A stretch of DNA of 64,000 nucleotides from the NCBI GenBank assembly GCA_031291095.1, contig JARLJR010000011.1, forward strand, positions 30,144-94,143, read 5' to 3'. The notes beneath the pieces are model-generated. The model made no database searches. It saw nothing but the letters and a program-made list of their open reading frames with translations, and was not told the DNA's origin. Below are positions 9,052-17,433 of the stretch, in pieces (the first letter of the stretch is position 1; each line of letters starts with the position of its first letter). This DNA is from Legionella sp. Lineage in GTDB: Bacteria; Pseudomonadota; Gammaproteobacteria; Legionellales; Legionellaceae. The translations under genes were made by a program, and so were the position numbers.

Positions 9052-9415
9052 AATTTGTATTATTGATGATAATGAAAGCGTTTGTGATTCCCTTAAGTTT
9101 TTGATTCAAACGTTCTACGAACTAAATGCTGAAATTTATCATGATCCCCTCCAGTTTTTAGAAGAATTTTCGCCAACTTGGAAAGGATGTTTAATTATTG
9201 ATTTATTTATGCCTTCATTAAGTGGCATGGAACTAATGAAGAAGTTAAAAAAAATTAATAATAACTTATATATAATTATTATAAGTGGTCATGGAACTCC
9301 TGCTGTAGCAAAAGAATGTTTAAAATTAGGTGCCTATGCCTTTATAAATAAACCCCTTAAAATAAAAGACCTTCTATGCAAGATAACCTCGATTATGCAG
9401 TTAATTGAAGAGTGA
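9038..9415 (+). CDS. single-domain response regulator (receiver only)
   Basis: 125 residues from the ATG at 9038, which lies inside the end of the kinase gene; the longer frame from 8990 is an overlap artefact. It has all receiver landmarks: acidic pair Asp10-Asp11, phosphorylation site Asp55 (LIIDLFMPS), Ser83 (ISGHG) and Lys105 (INKPLK). The sequence resembles FixJ/TodT receivers, but the C-terminal HTH domain that those carry is absent, so output must be by protein-protein contact or phosphotransfer. After its stop the same frame stays open to 9511 with a hydrophobic reading and no start codon; I treat that as non-coding. Confidence 0.85.
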   Translation: MKNTKICIIDDNESVCDSLKFLIQTFYELNAEIYHDPLQFLEEFSPTWKGCLIIDLFMPSLSGMELMKKLKKINNNLYIIIISGHGTPAVAKECLKLGAYAFINKPLKIKDLLCKITSIMQLIEE

Positions 9416-9545
9416 TTTTTTCATGGTTTTTGGGGACGAATTGCTATTGCTTTAGTCATTTTGATTACACTACGTCATCTTAGTGCAGGATCACGTGGTG
9501 TAATCAAGTAAAACAGAGAATGTTCATGGACTATGTAAATCAGCC

Positions 9546-10334
9546 CTATACTACAAAGGTGATTTGGGCAACCAATTGATTCGCATGGGCATTATTAATA
9601 CCAAGGTCAAATGGTACTGAGACAAGTTGATTTTTCGCAATCATTCGCCCACTTTTCAATGCAGCATTACCGAACCCACTGAATCGGTAACCTAATCCAA
9701 AACGAGCATATTGATTAACATCTACGTCCACACCAAGCCCAACACTGTAGCTAAATTGAGTTGAATTACTCTCTAGGAAGAACGGGGATGAATTCATAGC
9801 ATCTGCTTGAACAGGTGTTGCGCGAAAATGCCCCATGTTATTAACTGCTGCCCCTATTCCGACTGAAGCATAAGGATGAAAACGTACATGAGTAGTCGTT
9901 AAGAATTTTGCTGAAGCAAGAAATTGGTGTGCTCGGAAATTGTAGGTATAGCGATGCAATGTTGATGCCTCAGAGGTCATGCCTATAGTATTAAGTCCCT
10001 GCACACCCACAGGGCCAAAGTAACTATACTCCATGCCTGCTTGCACCAATAAATTATACCAAGCTATGGGGTGTTCAATTCCTATAAATCCCCCCATAAA
10101 GCCATCGCTTTGGCCATTGTTTGAACTTCTGTAGGAATAAACCGTACCATCGCGCCCCGAGTAAGATGCCCTGCCCCCTGCGTCAATATTGGCATAACCG
10201 CCAAAAAAAGAAATCACTGAGCGATAGCTCGTAGTCGCACAATTAATACTGGATATACCTGATTCACCAGCTAGAGCACATGAAGAGTACAAGCAAGCCC
10301 CGGCGATACCTAGAACAGAAACTCCTAAACGCAT
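9546..10334 (-). CDS. outer-membrane beta-barrel protein
   Basis: 262 residues with an N-terminal signal peptide (MRLGVSVLGIAGACLYSSCALA, cleavage after ALA). The mature part has alternating aromatic/polar strands typical of an eight-stranded OmpA/OmpW-type barrel: SYRSVISFFGGYANID, LLVQAGMEYSYFG, FHPYASVGIGAAVNN, FSYSVGLGVDVD, ARFGLGYRFSGFG. It ends VAQITFVV, a final strand with terminal hydrophobic residues as needed for BAM recognition. Similar barrels occur as multigene families in Legionella. Function unknown; monocistronic. Confidence 0.75.
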   Translation of the reverse strand: MRLGVSVLGIAGACLYSSCALAGESGISSINCATTSYRSVISFFGGYANIDAGGRASYSGRDGTVYSYRSSNNGQSDGFMGGFIGIEHPIAWYNLLVQAGMEYSYFGPVGVQGLNTIGMTSEASTLHRYTYNFRAHQFLASAKFLTTTHVRFHPYASVGIGAAVNNMGHFRATPVQADAMNSSPFFLESNSTQFSYSVGLGVDVDVNQYARFGLGYRFSGFGNAALKSGRMIAKNQLVSVPFDLGINNAHANQLVAQITFVV

Positions 10335-10463
10335 ATCATTTATCCTTAAATTAATTTCTTTTTAATATGTTACATGAGTAGTGATGCTAACATAATATTT
10401 TGTGATAATAAGCAAACAATTAGAATTAATATGGAGTACGAAGAGGACAGTTCAGGCCTCTAG

Positions 10464-10547
10464 ACGTCATCCCGAACGTAGTGAGGGATCTCCTGCCTGT
10501 GGCTCCGAGCTTGTCTCGGAGATCCCTCACTACGTTCGGGATGACGT
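10464..10547. repeat. palindromic REP-like element, family A copy 1
   Basis: ACGTCATCCCGAACGTAGTG... and its near-perfect complement ...CACTACGTTCGGGATGACGT form ~27-bp arms around a central loop. Five more copies lie at 13758, 13933, 19155, 53590 and 59053. Reading frames through these give the artefactual RHPERSEGS and PHYVRDDV peptides. The 10335-10636 gap also holds a TACAAT -10-like hexamer at 10603-10608 that could serve the next gene. Confidence 0.9.
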
Positions 10548-10636
10548 TTTAGAGCTGACTTATAGGCTGTGTCTTTTTTTTGCAATATATGAGCCACCAT
10601 AGTACAATACTGACTTTTATTTAAACAAGCCCTCTC

Positions 10637-13600
10637 ATGCTTCCTATTCTTTATCACGATATTCACACCAGCAAAGAAGAGTTGACGTTTCATCAGGATT
10701 TGATTCTAACCATAGCATCAGGCCAAAAAGCCCAAATCAAACAATTAGCCAATATGACTTATCTGGGCAAGCCTGTATATAGAGCAAAAATCAATGATAA
10801 ATATCGTTTAGTTTACACCTATCAAGAGCATGAAGGACAAAAGATGCTGATGGTTTTAATGGTGATGGAAGATCATGACTATGACAAATTAAGGCGTTTA
10901 CTGTCTTCTTCACAAGGTGGGCATGAGGCCATTTTAGAGCTTGAACCTGAAACGTTACCTATATTAAGCGCCCAACCAGAACGATTGAACTGGCATCCAG
11001 TGGTCTCTTACATGAGTAAAATTTTGCTGCTTGATGAAAGCCAACAAGTAGCGCGCCAAGTTCCTGCACCGGTTATTTTTATGGGGGCTCCTGGCGCAGG
11101 GAAAACGAGTTTAGTTTATACTCAAATGTTACGTTATTTGAATTCAGAAATGGACGGAGAGCAAGCCAGCTCCTCGAATCCACCTAAAGTATTATTTCTT
11201 AGCCCGTCTCGCGGTTTAGTTGAGAAGCATGAGAAACAATATAAACAAGAAATGCACTATGCCCAAGATGCTGTGATTTTTAGAACTTGGGAAGATTTAT
11301 TAAAAAATGCTTACCCTCAATGCCCTATAGTAGAAGAGGCCGAATTTGCTGACTGGTTAAAAAAACAAGGTTGCACTGAACCCAGTAAAAGTGTCCATTA
11401 TGAATTTAGTTTAATGACCGCTTTAGGTATTCCCAAATATTTAACCCTTGGAAAACGCCAATGCCATTATTCTGGAGATAAAGCCAAGCAAGGCCAATTG
11501 CTGCGTTTATGGAGTAGTTGGGATACCTACTTAAAACAAAACAATAGCATAGATCCGATGGTGAGTTTATTGCCTCCCAATGCAGAACCCTATGCGGGCG
11601 TGTATTTGGATGAAGCGCAAAATCTACCCCCGGTTGCTCTTAGATCTTTAATACCTTTGGCATTAAACCATCATTTGGTAAGCGCCTTAGATAGTGACCA
11701 ATGCCTGTGTTCTTCCCCTTACATTCAAAATTGTTTTGAAACACTGTTGCATATTCATTGTGGTAACTATTCTGAAGAAATTCTTACTCAAGACTGGCGT
11801 AGTCCCCCAGAAATTACCGCTCTGGGAAATCGGGTGAATGAGGCGAAACATAAGATGGACGCCGAACGCAAAAAACGAGCGTATAAAAACGTGCAATCAG
11901 CGTTGTCTACTAAAGGAAGAATCAGTTGGATAAACGATCAAGCGCTCGAAAAAATCGCGGATACCTATGGTTCTTTAGCCGGTACGGCAGTGATTGTCTT
12001 TACATCAGATGAAGGAGTCGTAGCTGAGGTTCAAAAAAAGTTAAAATGTATCAATGTCCTAACCCCTGTTCAAGCAATAGGCTTGGATTTTGATACGGTT
12101 ATTCTTTGGAATCCCTTCAGTCATGCTCCTGCAATTACCCAGTTAGATCCTAATATAAAACAAGAATATTCCATAGAACAATGGAATGCGCTTAATACAC
12201 TTTATGTGGCTATTAAACGCACTCAACAGTGCTTATTTATTTATGATGAAGAGCTGAATCGCTGGATGAAATCGGAGATTGGGGAAAGCCTTTTGGGAAC
12301 ACATCCCTTGAATGAACTTCATACATCAGAGCTAAAACCTACAACTCCTGAACAAGAAGAACTAAAATGGCTCGCTCAAGAAAATTATCACCGAGAAGAA
12401 GGAAATATTAAGCAGGCGGAAGCGATCAGAACTCATCATTTACCTATATCACCGGCTCATCCATTGCCTCTTGAAGTACCGCCTAAAGCAAAAAAAACAA
12501 TAAAACAATCAGAAAAAGCTACTTCTTCTAACATACTAGACAAAGAAAGAGAGTTAGTTAAGAAATTATTACAACGAATTCAAAGCAAGGATTGGAGTGC
12601 TATAAAATTATTATTGGAACATGCTAATGCGAAATATTATTTGTATGATGTTCCTCCAGAGCAAATGAATCTTCCTAGTACATACTCTAATATTCTGCTC
12701 TGGGTGATGTTAGATGATAAAGAACAGATGCTTCAAGCATTCAAAACATTAAAACGTATGCTCACTGATTTATCGGATAATAAAAATAAAAAAGCCGGAC
12801 CTTTTTTGAATCTATTATCTGGAGCCAATAATGGCGAGAGCCATCTATTCTTAGATTTTGTATTAGCATCTATTATTAACGAACCCCCTAAGTCATTTTC
12901 ATCCTTCATTTCATTTCTTCAAAAAAAACTTAGCCCAAAACATTTTACTCTTAATATTAATCCCTCAACTGGTCTGCCTTTCTTTTGGGAGTCAGCATTA
13001 AGAGCTGATTGGGAAGGAGTAAAAAAATGGAAACAATTAGGCGCGGATTTAACTCAATATGATAAAAATGGGAACTCGCTGATGATACTTGCCGCTAGAA
13101 ACCCCAAAAGTAATATTGAATTATTTAAATTTTTGAAAGATTCAGGAATAGACCCAGATTATTTCTCGAGTCAAAGTAATTGTTCAGCTGTTCATTTAGC
13201 TGCACTTGAGGGTTTTGTATCAAATCTTAAGGCTTTGAAAGAAATCGGAGCTAATTTGAATCTTTTAGGTGGAACTTCCAAAGTATTGCCTCAAGGAGTC
13301 AGACCTATTTATTTTGCAATAAGCAAAGGACGCGTTGATGCTGTTCGTTTTTTACTTGAAAATGATGCATGTCTACCCACAGTCTTTGATTCTGAATCAT
13401 TCAGAGCGGTTTTTGTTTCTCAGATTTCCAATAGTTCTAAGAAGAATGCAGCAGTACAACATGCACTAGAGAAAAAAATACAAGAAAGTTATCAATCGAA
13501 AAGTATTTTATTATTTCCTCACGAACAGGCTCTTTTTTCTGAACAACCACAAATAGAAACATTGCTTTTAAATTCTCCCTCATATCAGAAATTAAGAGCA

Positions 13601-13705
13601 ACACTACAAATAGGTTTTTTTGGAACAACAACGCCTGGAGCTGATGCAATAGAAGCACCCGATGAGAATAAAGAAAAGTTATCGTCTATTAGTGCCCCGC
13701 CATAA
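10637..13705 (+). CDS. RelE-like / SF1 (UvrD-type) helicase / ankyrin fusion protein
   Basis: 1022 residues. Residues ~1-95 resemble a RelE/ParE-fold toxin domain (YRAKINDKYRLVYTYQ...KMLMVLMVMEDHDYDKL). Residues ~110-545 are a superfamily-1 helicase core: Walker A GAPGAGKTS (~149), Walker B YLDEAQNLP (~323), QDWRSPPE (~384), motif V QAIGLDFDTVILW (~478) and motif VI LYVAIKRTQQCLFIY (~522). Residues ~800-925 hold three or more ankyrin units (GNSLMILAARN, CSAVHLAALEGF, VRPIYFAISKGRVDAVRFLLEN). The C-terminus is polar and Glu-containing (EAPDENKEKLSS), as in many Dot/Icm substrates. RelE-helicase fusions are known in bacteria; the ankyrin tail is unusual. The ATG lacks a good Shine-Dalgarno. Effector status is inference. 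Confidence 0.75.
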   Translation: MLPILYHDIHTSKEELTFHQDLILTIASGQKAQIKQLANMTYLGKPVYRAKINDKYRLVYTYQEHEGQKMLMVLMVMEDHDYDKLRRLLSSSQGGHEAILELEPETLPILSAQPERLNWHPVVSYMSKILLLDESQQVARQVPAPVIFMGAPGAGKTSLVYTQMLRYLNSEMDGEQASSSNPPKVLFLSPSRGLVEKHEKQYKQEMHYAQDAVIFRTWEDLLKNAYPQCPIVEEAEFADWLKKQGCTEPSKSVHYEFSLMTALGIPKYLTLGKRQCHYSGDKAKQGQLLRLWSSWDTYLKQNNSIDPMVSLLPPNAEPYAGVYLDEAQNLPPVALRSLIPLALNHHLVSALDSDQCLCSSPYIQNCFETLLHIHCGNYSEEILTQDWRSPPEITALGNRVNEAKHKMDAERKKRAYKNVQSALSTKGRISWINDQALEKIADTYGSLAGTAVIVFTSDEGVVAEVQKKLKCINVLTPVQAIGLDFDTVILWNPFSHAPAITQLDPNIKQEYSIEQWNALNTLYVAIKRTQQCLFIYDEELNRWMKSEIGESLLGTHPLNELHTSELKPTTPEQEELKWLAQENYHREEGNIKQAEAIRTHHLPISPAHPLPLEVPPKAKKTIKQSEKATSSNILDKERELVKKLLQRIQSKDWSAIKLLLEHANAKYYLYDVPPEQMNLPSTYSNILLWVMLDDKEQMLQAFKTLKRMLTDLSDNKNKKAGPFLNLLSGANNGESHLFLDFVLASIINEPPKSFSSFISFLQKKLSPKHFTLNINPSTGLPFFWESALRADWEGVKKWKQLGADLTQYDKNGNSLMILAARNPKSNIELFKFLKDSGIDPDYFSSQSNCSAVHLAALEGFVSNLKALKEIGANLNLLGGTSKVLPQGVRPIYFAISKGRVDAVRFLLENDACLPTVFDSESFRAVFVSQISNSSKKNAAVQHALEKKIQESYQSKSILLFPHEQALFSEQPQIETLLLNSPSYQKLRATLQIGFFGTTTPGADAIEAPDENKEKLSSISAPP

Positions 13706-13757
13706 CAAGGTCGAAACTAGAGATAGATTTGATTGAGGCAGTTCAGGGTCCACTGAA

Positions 13758-13842
13758 ACGTCATCCCCAACGTAGCGAGGGATCTCCGATGGCAAGCACG
13801 GAGCAACAGCCAGGAGATCCCTCACTACGTTCGGGAGGACGT
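13758..13842. repeat. palindromic REP-like element, family A copy 2
   Basis: Starts ACGTCATCCCCAACG and ends CGTTCGGGAGGACGT, with one arm mismatch relative to the consensus. It lies in the first unit of the tandem duplication. Confidence 0.85.
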
Positions 13843-13932
13843 CTATATCCTTTACTATTGCTAGTGCCATACATAACAAGGTCGAAAACTATAGATAAAT
13901 TTCATTGAGGCAGTTCGAGTTCCACTGAAAAA

Positions 13933-14016
13933 ACGTCATCCCGAACGTAGTGAGGGATCTCCGAGGAAAACACGGAGCTACAGACAGGAGATCCCTCACT
14001 ACGTTCGGGAGGACGT
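13933..14016. repeat. palindromic REP-like element, family A copy 3
   Basis: Starts ACGTCATCCCGAACG and ends CGTTCGGGAGGACGT. It shares the GGAGGACGT variant end with copy 2, as expected for a duplicated unit. The rest of the 13706-14133 gap holds no gene. Confidence 0.85.
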
Positions 14017-14133
14017 CTTAAGGTTACCGAAGGGAAACTAGTTGTTCAAGCCTAATCTTTGCTATGCTTAAAAACATAGGTGCGTAAATTTATATACTCA
14101 AAATTAAGAAGTTTTTTCTTAAAGAGGGGATGA

Positions 14134-15060
14134 ATGATGAAGAAGGCCGTACTTTATTTCTTAGCCTTTATTGGCGTTTTGTTTTTATTATTTCTCTCTT
14201 ATCATTGGTTATTCAACATAACCGGGGCAACAATGTATGGGAGTGGGAGTGGGAGCGGCAGCATCTCATCTATCCCAGGCTCGGCACCGGCACCTATAGC
14301 AGCATATGCTCGGTTGGATAATGCAGCGATGACCTCAGCACCCCAGACAACACCATTATCACCCTCTGCAGAAAATGTAATAAGGCGAATGATCATTCGT
14401 AATGCCAATATTACATTACAAGTGAATGATATTAATCATGCCTTGGATGCCATCACTAATCTGGCCAATACCTCAGGAGGATATGTTGTAACCTCTAATA
14501 TCAGTCAGAATGCGGGCCGTACTTCGGGCGAAATCAGCATTCGAGTTCCTGCGGAAGGTTTAAATAATGTAGTGAAACAATTAAAATCATTAGCCACTCA
14601 AGTGACGCAAGAGACTATTAGTGGAGAGGATATTACTCAGCAATACGTCAATTTACAAAGCCAGCTAGAAAATCTACAGAAATCAAAAAGCCAACTCGAA
14701 AAAATTATGCTCGGCGCAACAAAGACGCAAGACGTGCTTAAGGTGCATCAGCAATTAAGTGATACCCAGGGGCAAATAGATGTCCTTGAAGGACAAATAA
14801 AATATTATAAAGAATCCGTCGCCTTATCTTTAGTAAGTATCACCTTGAACATGAGTCCAACGATACAAAATGAATATCAGTCACAATGGCGAATAGCGGA
14901 AGCATTTAAGAGTTCTTATGTGGATTTGGTTAACGGATTACGTGATTTCACCTATAGCTTAATTCAAATTATTGTTTATTTTCTACCATTAGCTCTGTTA
15001 TGGGGATGTTTTTGTTTTGTCATCTATTGGATAGGGAAAAAAATATACAAATTATTGTAG
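14134..15060 (+). CDS. DUF4349-type membrane-anchored protein
   Basis: 308 residues. An N-terminal hydrophobic segment (~4-28) is followed by a Gly/Ser/Pro-rich linker. The central domain is of the DUF4349 kind: RMIIRNANITLQVNDINHALDAI, then TSGGYVVTSNISQ and GEISIRVPAEGLNNVVKQL. A coiled coil (~165-220; QQYVNLQSQLENLQKSKSQLEKI) and a C-terminal membrane segment (~275-300) follow. Proteins with this layout sit in the inner membrane with the domain outside the cytosol; their role is not defined. Start chosen at the ATG after GAGGGG; the overlapping short frame at 14130 is a shadow. Confidence 0.75.
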   Translation: MMKKAVLYFLAFIGVLFLLFLSYHWLFNITGATMYGSGSGSGSISSIPGSAPAPIAAYARLDNAAMTSAPQTTPLSPSAENVIRRMIIRNANITLQVNDINHALDAITNLANTSGGYVVTSNISQNAGRTSGEISIRVPAEGLNNVVKQLKSLATQVTQETISGEDITQQYVNLQSQLENLQKSKSQLEKIMLGATKTQDVLKVHQQLSDTQGQIDVLEGQIKYYKESVALSLVSITLNMSPTIQNEYQSQWRIAEAFKSSYVDLVNGLRDFTYSLIQIIVYFLPLALLWGCFCFVIYWIGKKIYKLL

Positions 15061-15081
15061 TCTCTAAACCTCGCCATTTGG

Positions 15082-15145
15082 AATCAATGGGTCAGACTCG
15101 ATTGAAATTGAATAGACAAATCAATCGAGTCTGACCCTATTGATT
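15082..15145. repeat. long inverted repeat, ~24-bp arms
   Basis: AATCAATGGGTCAGACTCGA and its complement TCGAGTCTGACCCTATTGAT form arms of 24 and 25 bases with a single-base indel around a 15-base loop. It sits 22 bases after the DUF4349 gene and could end its transcript, but no T-run follows. A broken copy seems to lie around 1545-1605, so it is probably a dispersed repeat family. Confidence 0.75.
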
Positions 15146-15180
15146 TCTTGCCCGCCTTATAACAAATAATTAACTCAAGA

Positions 15181-15227
15181 TACCGTAAAAAATACAGTAT
15201 GTATTTAATATCGAATATTAGTATTAT
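15181..15227 (+). promoter_or_regulatory. TACCGTA-N5-TACAGTA element and -10 hexamer
   Basis: The inverted repeat TACCGTAAAAAATACAGTA (15181-15199; one mismatch from the perfect form) is followed 22 bases later by TATTAT (15222-15227), 27 bases before the start codon at 15254. The same arrangement precedes the genes at 39726 and 44982. A TTAATAT...TATTA stretch between the two elements is somewhat like a PmrA box, but not convincingly. Confidence 0.55.
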
Positions 15228-15253
15228 TCAGTTTTTTTGCGATGGAGTAGCGA

Positions 15254-17365
15254 ATGGGTAAGAATAATAAAAGTAGTCAGGTGATGGCATGGAAAGGAAA
15301 AATTCGTTTGTATTTAACTACCCAAGGCAACGATATTTCCTCTAAACTGGTAATGCAAGCCTTAATCAAGGACTATTTACAATCAATTGAACATTTAAAA
15401 TCCCCTCTTTTATCTAACACGTTACTCTCAAATAAAGACCATCCTCTTCACGTTTTTTGTGAAAATTTCATTGATGAGTCTTTATTACATGCGCTAAGAA
15501 AAAGTAACTATCTAACCGATGAGAACTTTGAAAGTTTGTTAGTTGCATACTTTGATTATTATTACTGCGAAAGTCTCCAGGAGGAGTGGATTGGACCTAA
15601 AATAGCTCACTTTAGAGAATTAGAGTCTGGTTTAAATGACACATTGGAAAATAGTTCTGATGACGAACATTCCGAGGTGATGGAAAGTCCTATAAAACAA
15701 TTAGAAGCGATTTTCACCCAAAAAAATGAAGCTTGGGCTTCACACTTTGTGCTTCCCCAAACAGCTTATGAGGAAGCAGTTACAATGTTACTTAAACGCT
15801 TTAAAGGCAACTATGAATGGGGATATACACATCAACGCATTGCTGCAATTATCCTGGCAAACTTAATATTACCAGAGCGTTTTGTAACCCAATTGTTTCA
15901 GATCCTTGTTTCAGGAATTTCTTCTGTAACAATCCATCCTAATTGCATCAAAATTTTATTATCTACGTTGCAGCTTTCTCAAACACAAAGAGAATTATTA
16001 GTGGATAAAATTATAGAGGAAATTAGAGAGCCAAGTTCAAGAGTCTGTGAGTTTTTTGGGTTTTTGGATATTCCTGCCACCTCATTACCTAAAGTTGTAG
16101 AACGCCTCATTGCCTGGAGAAAAAAGGATGCCCAAAGATACGGTATTAAAACTGAGGTACAGGCAATTTTGAGCCAACTGGCGGTGACGCATATTCAAGG
16201 TATATGCACTAGTTCAGAACAGTGGAAGTATAGTTTTGATGATAATCCACGAGCTTGGTTTGCTACCAGAGACTTATATTTAGAACATTGTAATGCAATC
16301 TATTTTGCCTTTGCAGAGTTAAAAGAAAATATTGAAACGAAGCAATATGACAAAATAACACCCAGCACATTCTATTTTATCCCTAAGGGGTATCGGTATA
16401 CCGCTGTGATTCCAAATGAAACGCTTAAATTATTATTACCTTTACTGGAACAGGAGGATTATTTTCTTGTTTCCAGAGTAATTACTATTCTCACGCAGGT
16501 AAGCTTTGATGATGCCCCTGAATTTAATTTCAAAAAAGCGCCACCTAAGGCAACGGAGCTCGTACAACACTATTTGTTAGCGACACTTAAAAAAGATCTT
16601 GGGCATTGGGAAGCACTCGTGGTATTAAAAACTATTCCACTTAGCAAAACTACAGAAAAAGAATTGATTCCTCTTTTAATTAAAATATTAAAAACAGTTA
16701 ATGGACCTGTTCCTGCATATCACGCCGCTGAACTTTTAAAAAGTAATAGCTATGCGTTAGACAATGAACAGGTAAGAGTTGGCTTGTTCTCTTGTCTTGA
16801 GGAGCGCCAATCACATGATACAATACGGCATATTTTCTCTGTCTTAGCAAAGATAAATCTTTGGGGAACACCATGGGAAAATAAACTTAAAGAATTCCTA
16901 ACACATGAAAATTCACATATACGAGCAAGCACTATTTTATTAATTGGAAACCAGCCCTCTTTGGAAAATCGCGAGTTTTTAGATGGGATAACAAGTTCGC
17001 TTCTAAATGAAAATACTCCGTTTGTTATCCATGAAATTTGTAAGGTTTTCGCTAAATGGTATAAAGAAATGGATATGGACGTATTCTTCCAAGCAATAAA
17101 AAAGCACATTCATTCTCATGTTGCGGAAGAGTTTTACTCTGCTTTGCAACACATTGTAATCCAAGAGAATGATTTAGATAAAAAAATATATTTTATCGCC
17201 CAAGTTGAATCTTTGGTTGAGCAAGAAAAAACAGCAGACAATAAGATAAACCCAATTTGGGATAATTTTGCTAGAAAGTGCCAGGATAAATTTGTTGATG
17301 CAGAATGGGCAGCAGAGCAAGAAAAGCCAAAATCCACTATGCGATTAGCCGATTTCTTTTGTTGA
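15254..17365 (+). CDS. large alpha-helical protein, HEAT/ARM-like, effector candidate
   Basis: 703 residues; the ATG has GGAG upstream. I recognise no named domain. It is leucine-rich and predicted mostly helical, with repeating helix pairs from ~210 to 650 that resemble HEAT/ARM repeats, for example LLPLLEQEDYFLVSRVITILTQ, LIPLLIKILKTV and HIRASTILLIGN. An acidic stretch lies at ~130-140 (ENSSDDEHSEVMES). There is no signal peptide or membrane span. The C-terminus (AEQEKPKSTMRLADFFC) is polar with acidic residues. It is monocistronic and carries the TACCGTA promoter element shared with two other effector-like genes, which supports co-regulation. Effector status is inference. Confidence 0.65.
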   Translation: MGKNNKSSQVMAWKGKIRLYLTTQGNDISSKLVMQALIKDYLQSIEHLKSPLLSNTLLSNKDHPLHVFCENFIDESLLHALRKSNYLTDENFESLLVAYFDYYYCESLQEEWIGPKIAHFRELESGLNDTLENSSDDEHSEVMESPIKQLEAIFTQKNEAWASHFVLPQTAYEEAVTMLLKRFKGNYEWGYTHQRIAAIILANLILPERFVTQLFQILVSGISSVTIHPNCIKILLSTLQLSQTQRELLVDKIIEEIREPSSRVCEFFGFLDIPATSLPKVVERLIAWRKKDAQRYGIKTEVQAILSQLAVTHIQGICTSSEQWKYSFDDNPRAWFATRDLYLEHCNAIYFAFAELKENIETKQYDKITPSTFYFIPKGYRYTAVIPNETLKLLLPLLEQEDYFLVSRVITILTQVSFDDAPEFNFKKAPPKATELVQHYLLATLKKDLGHWEALVVLKTIPLSKTTEKELIPLLIKILKTVNGPVPAYHAAELLKSNSYALDNEQVRVGLFSCLEERQSHDTIRHIFSVLAKINLWGTPWENKLKEFLTHENSHIRASTILLIGNQPSLENREFLDGITSSLLNENTPFVIHEICKVFAKWYKEMDMDVFFQAIKKHIHSHVAEEFYSALQHIVIQENDLDKKIYFIAQVESLVEQEKTADNKINPIWDNFARKCQDKFVDAEWAAEQEKPKSTMRLADFFC

Positions 17366-17377
17366 GTAGGCGAGACA

Positions 17378-17394
17378 AGCCCCTTTTGGGGGCT
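17378..17394. terminator. short GC-rich hairpin between convergent genes
   Basis: AGCCCC-TTTT-GGGGGCT is a strong 6-7 bp stem just after the stop of the 703-residue gene and before the end of the catalase gene. It has no T-run on either side, so termination is plausible but not certain. Confidence 0.45.
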
Positions 17395-17433
17395 GCCTCC
17401 AAGTGTTTAACACAAAGTTCTGAATTTAAGACT

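Larger units (their letters stand above)
13691..14020. repeat. tandem duplication of a ~170-bp unit carrying a REP element
   Basis: The stretch 'AGTGCC..CATAACAAGGTCGAAA' followed by GATTGAGGCAGTTC, CACTGAAA and a full REP palindrome occurs twice, from ~13691 and from ~13863. The first unit overlaps the last codons and stop of the helicase-ankyrin gene (stop at 13703-13705). Copies differ by scattered substitutions and small indels, so the duplication is not recent. A similar flank in the opposite orientation precedes the REP at 19155. Confidence 0.75.

Noticed and set aside
9416-9511. Open frame directly after the receiver stop, reading as a membrane-like segment (GRIAIALVILITLRHL)
   Set aside because: No start codon or ribosome site; too short to assign. 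It could be a relic of a cytochrome-like membrane protein but I cannot support that.
10402-10693. Open frames on both strands through the REP at 10464
   Set aside because: They translate the palindrome itself (RHPERSEGS / PHYVRDDV) and recur at every family A copy.
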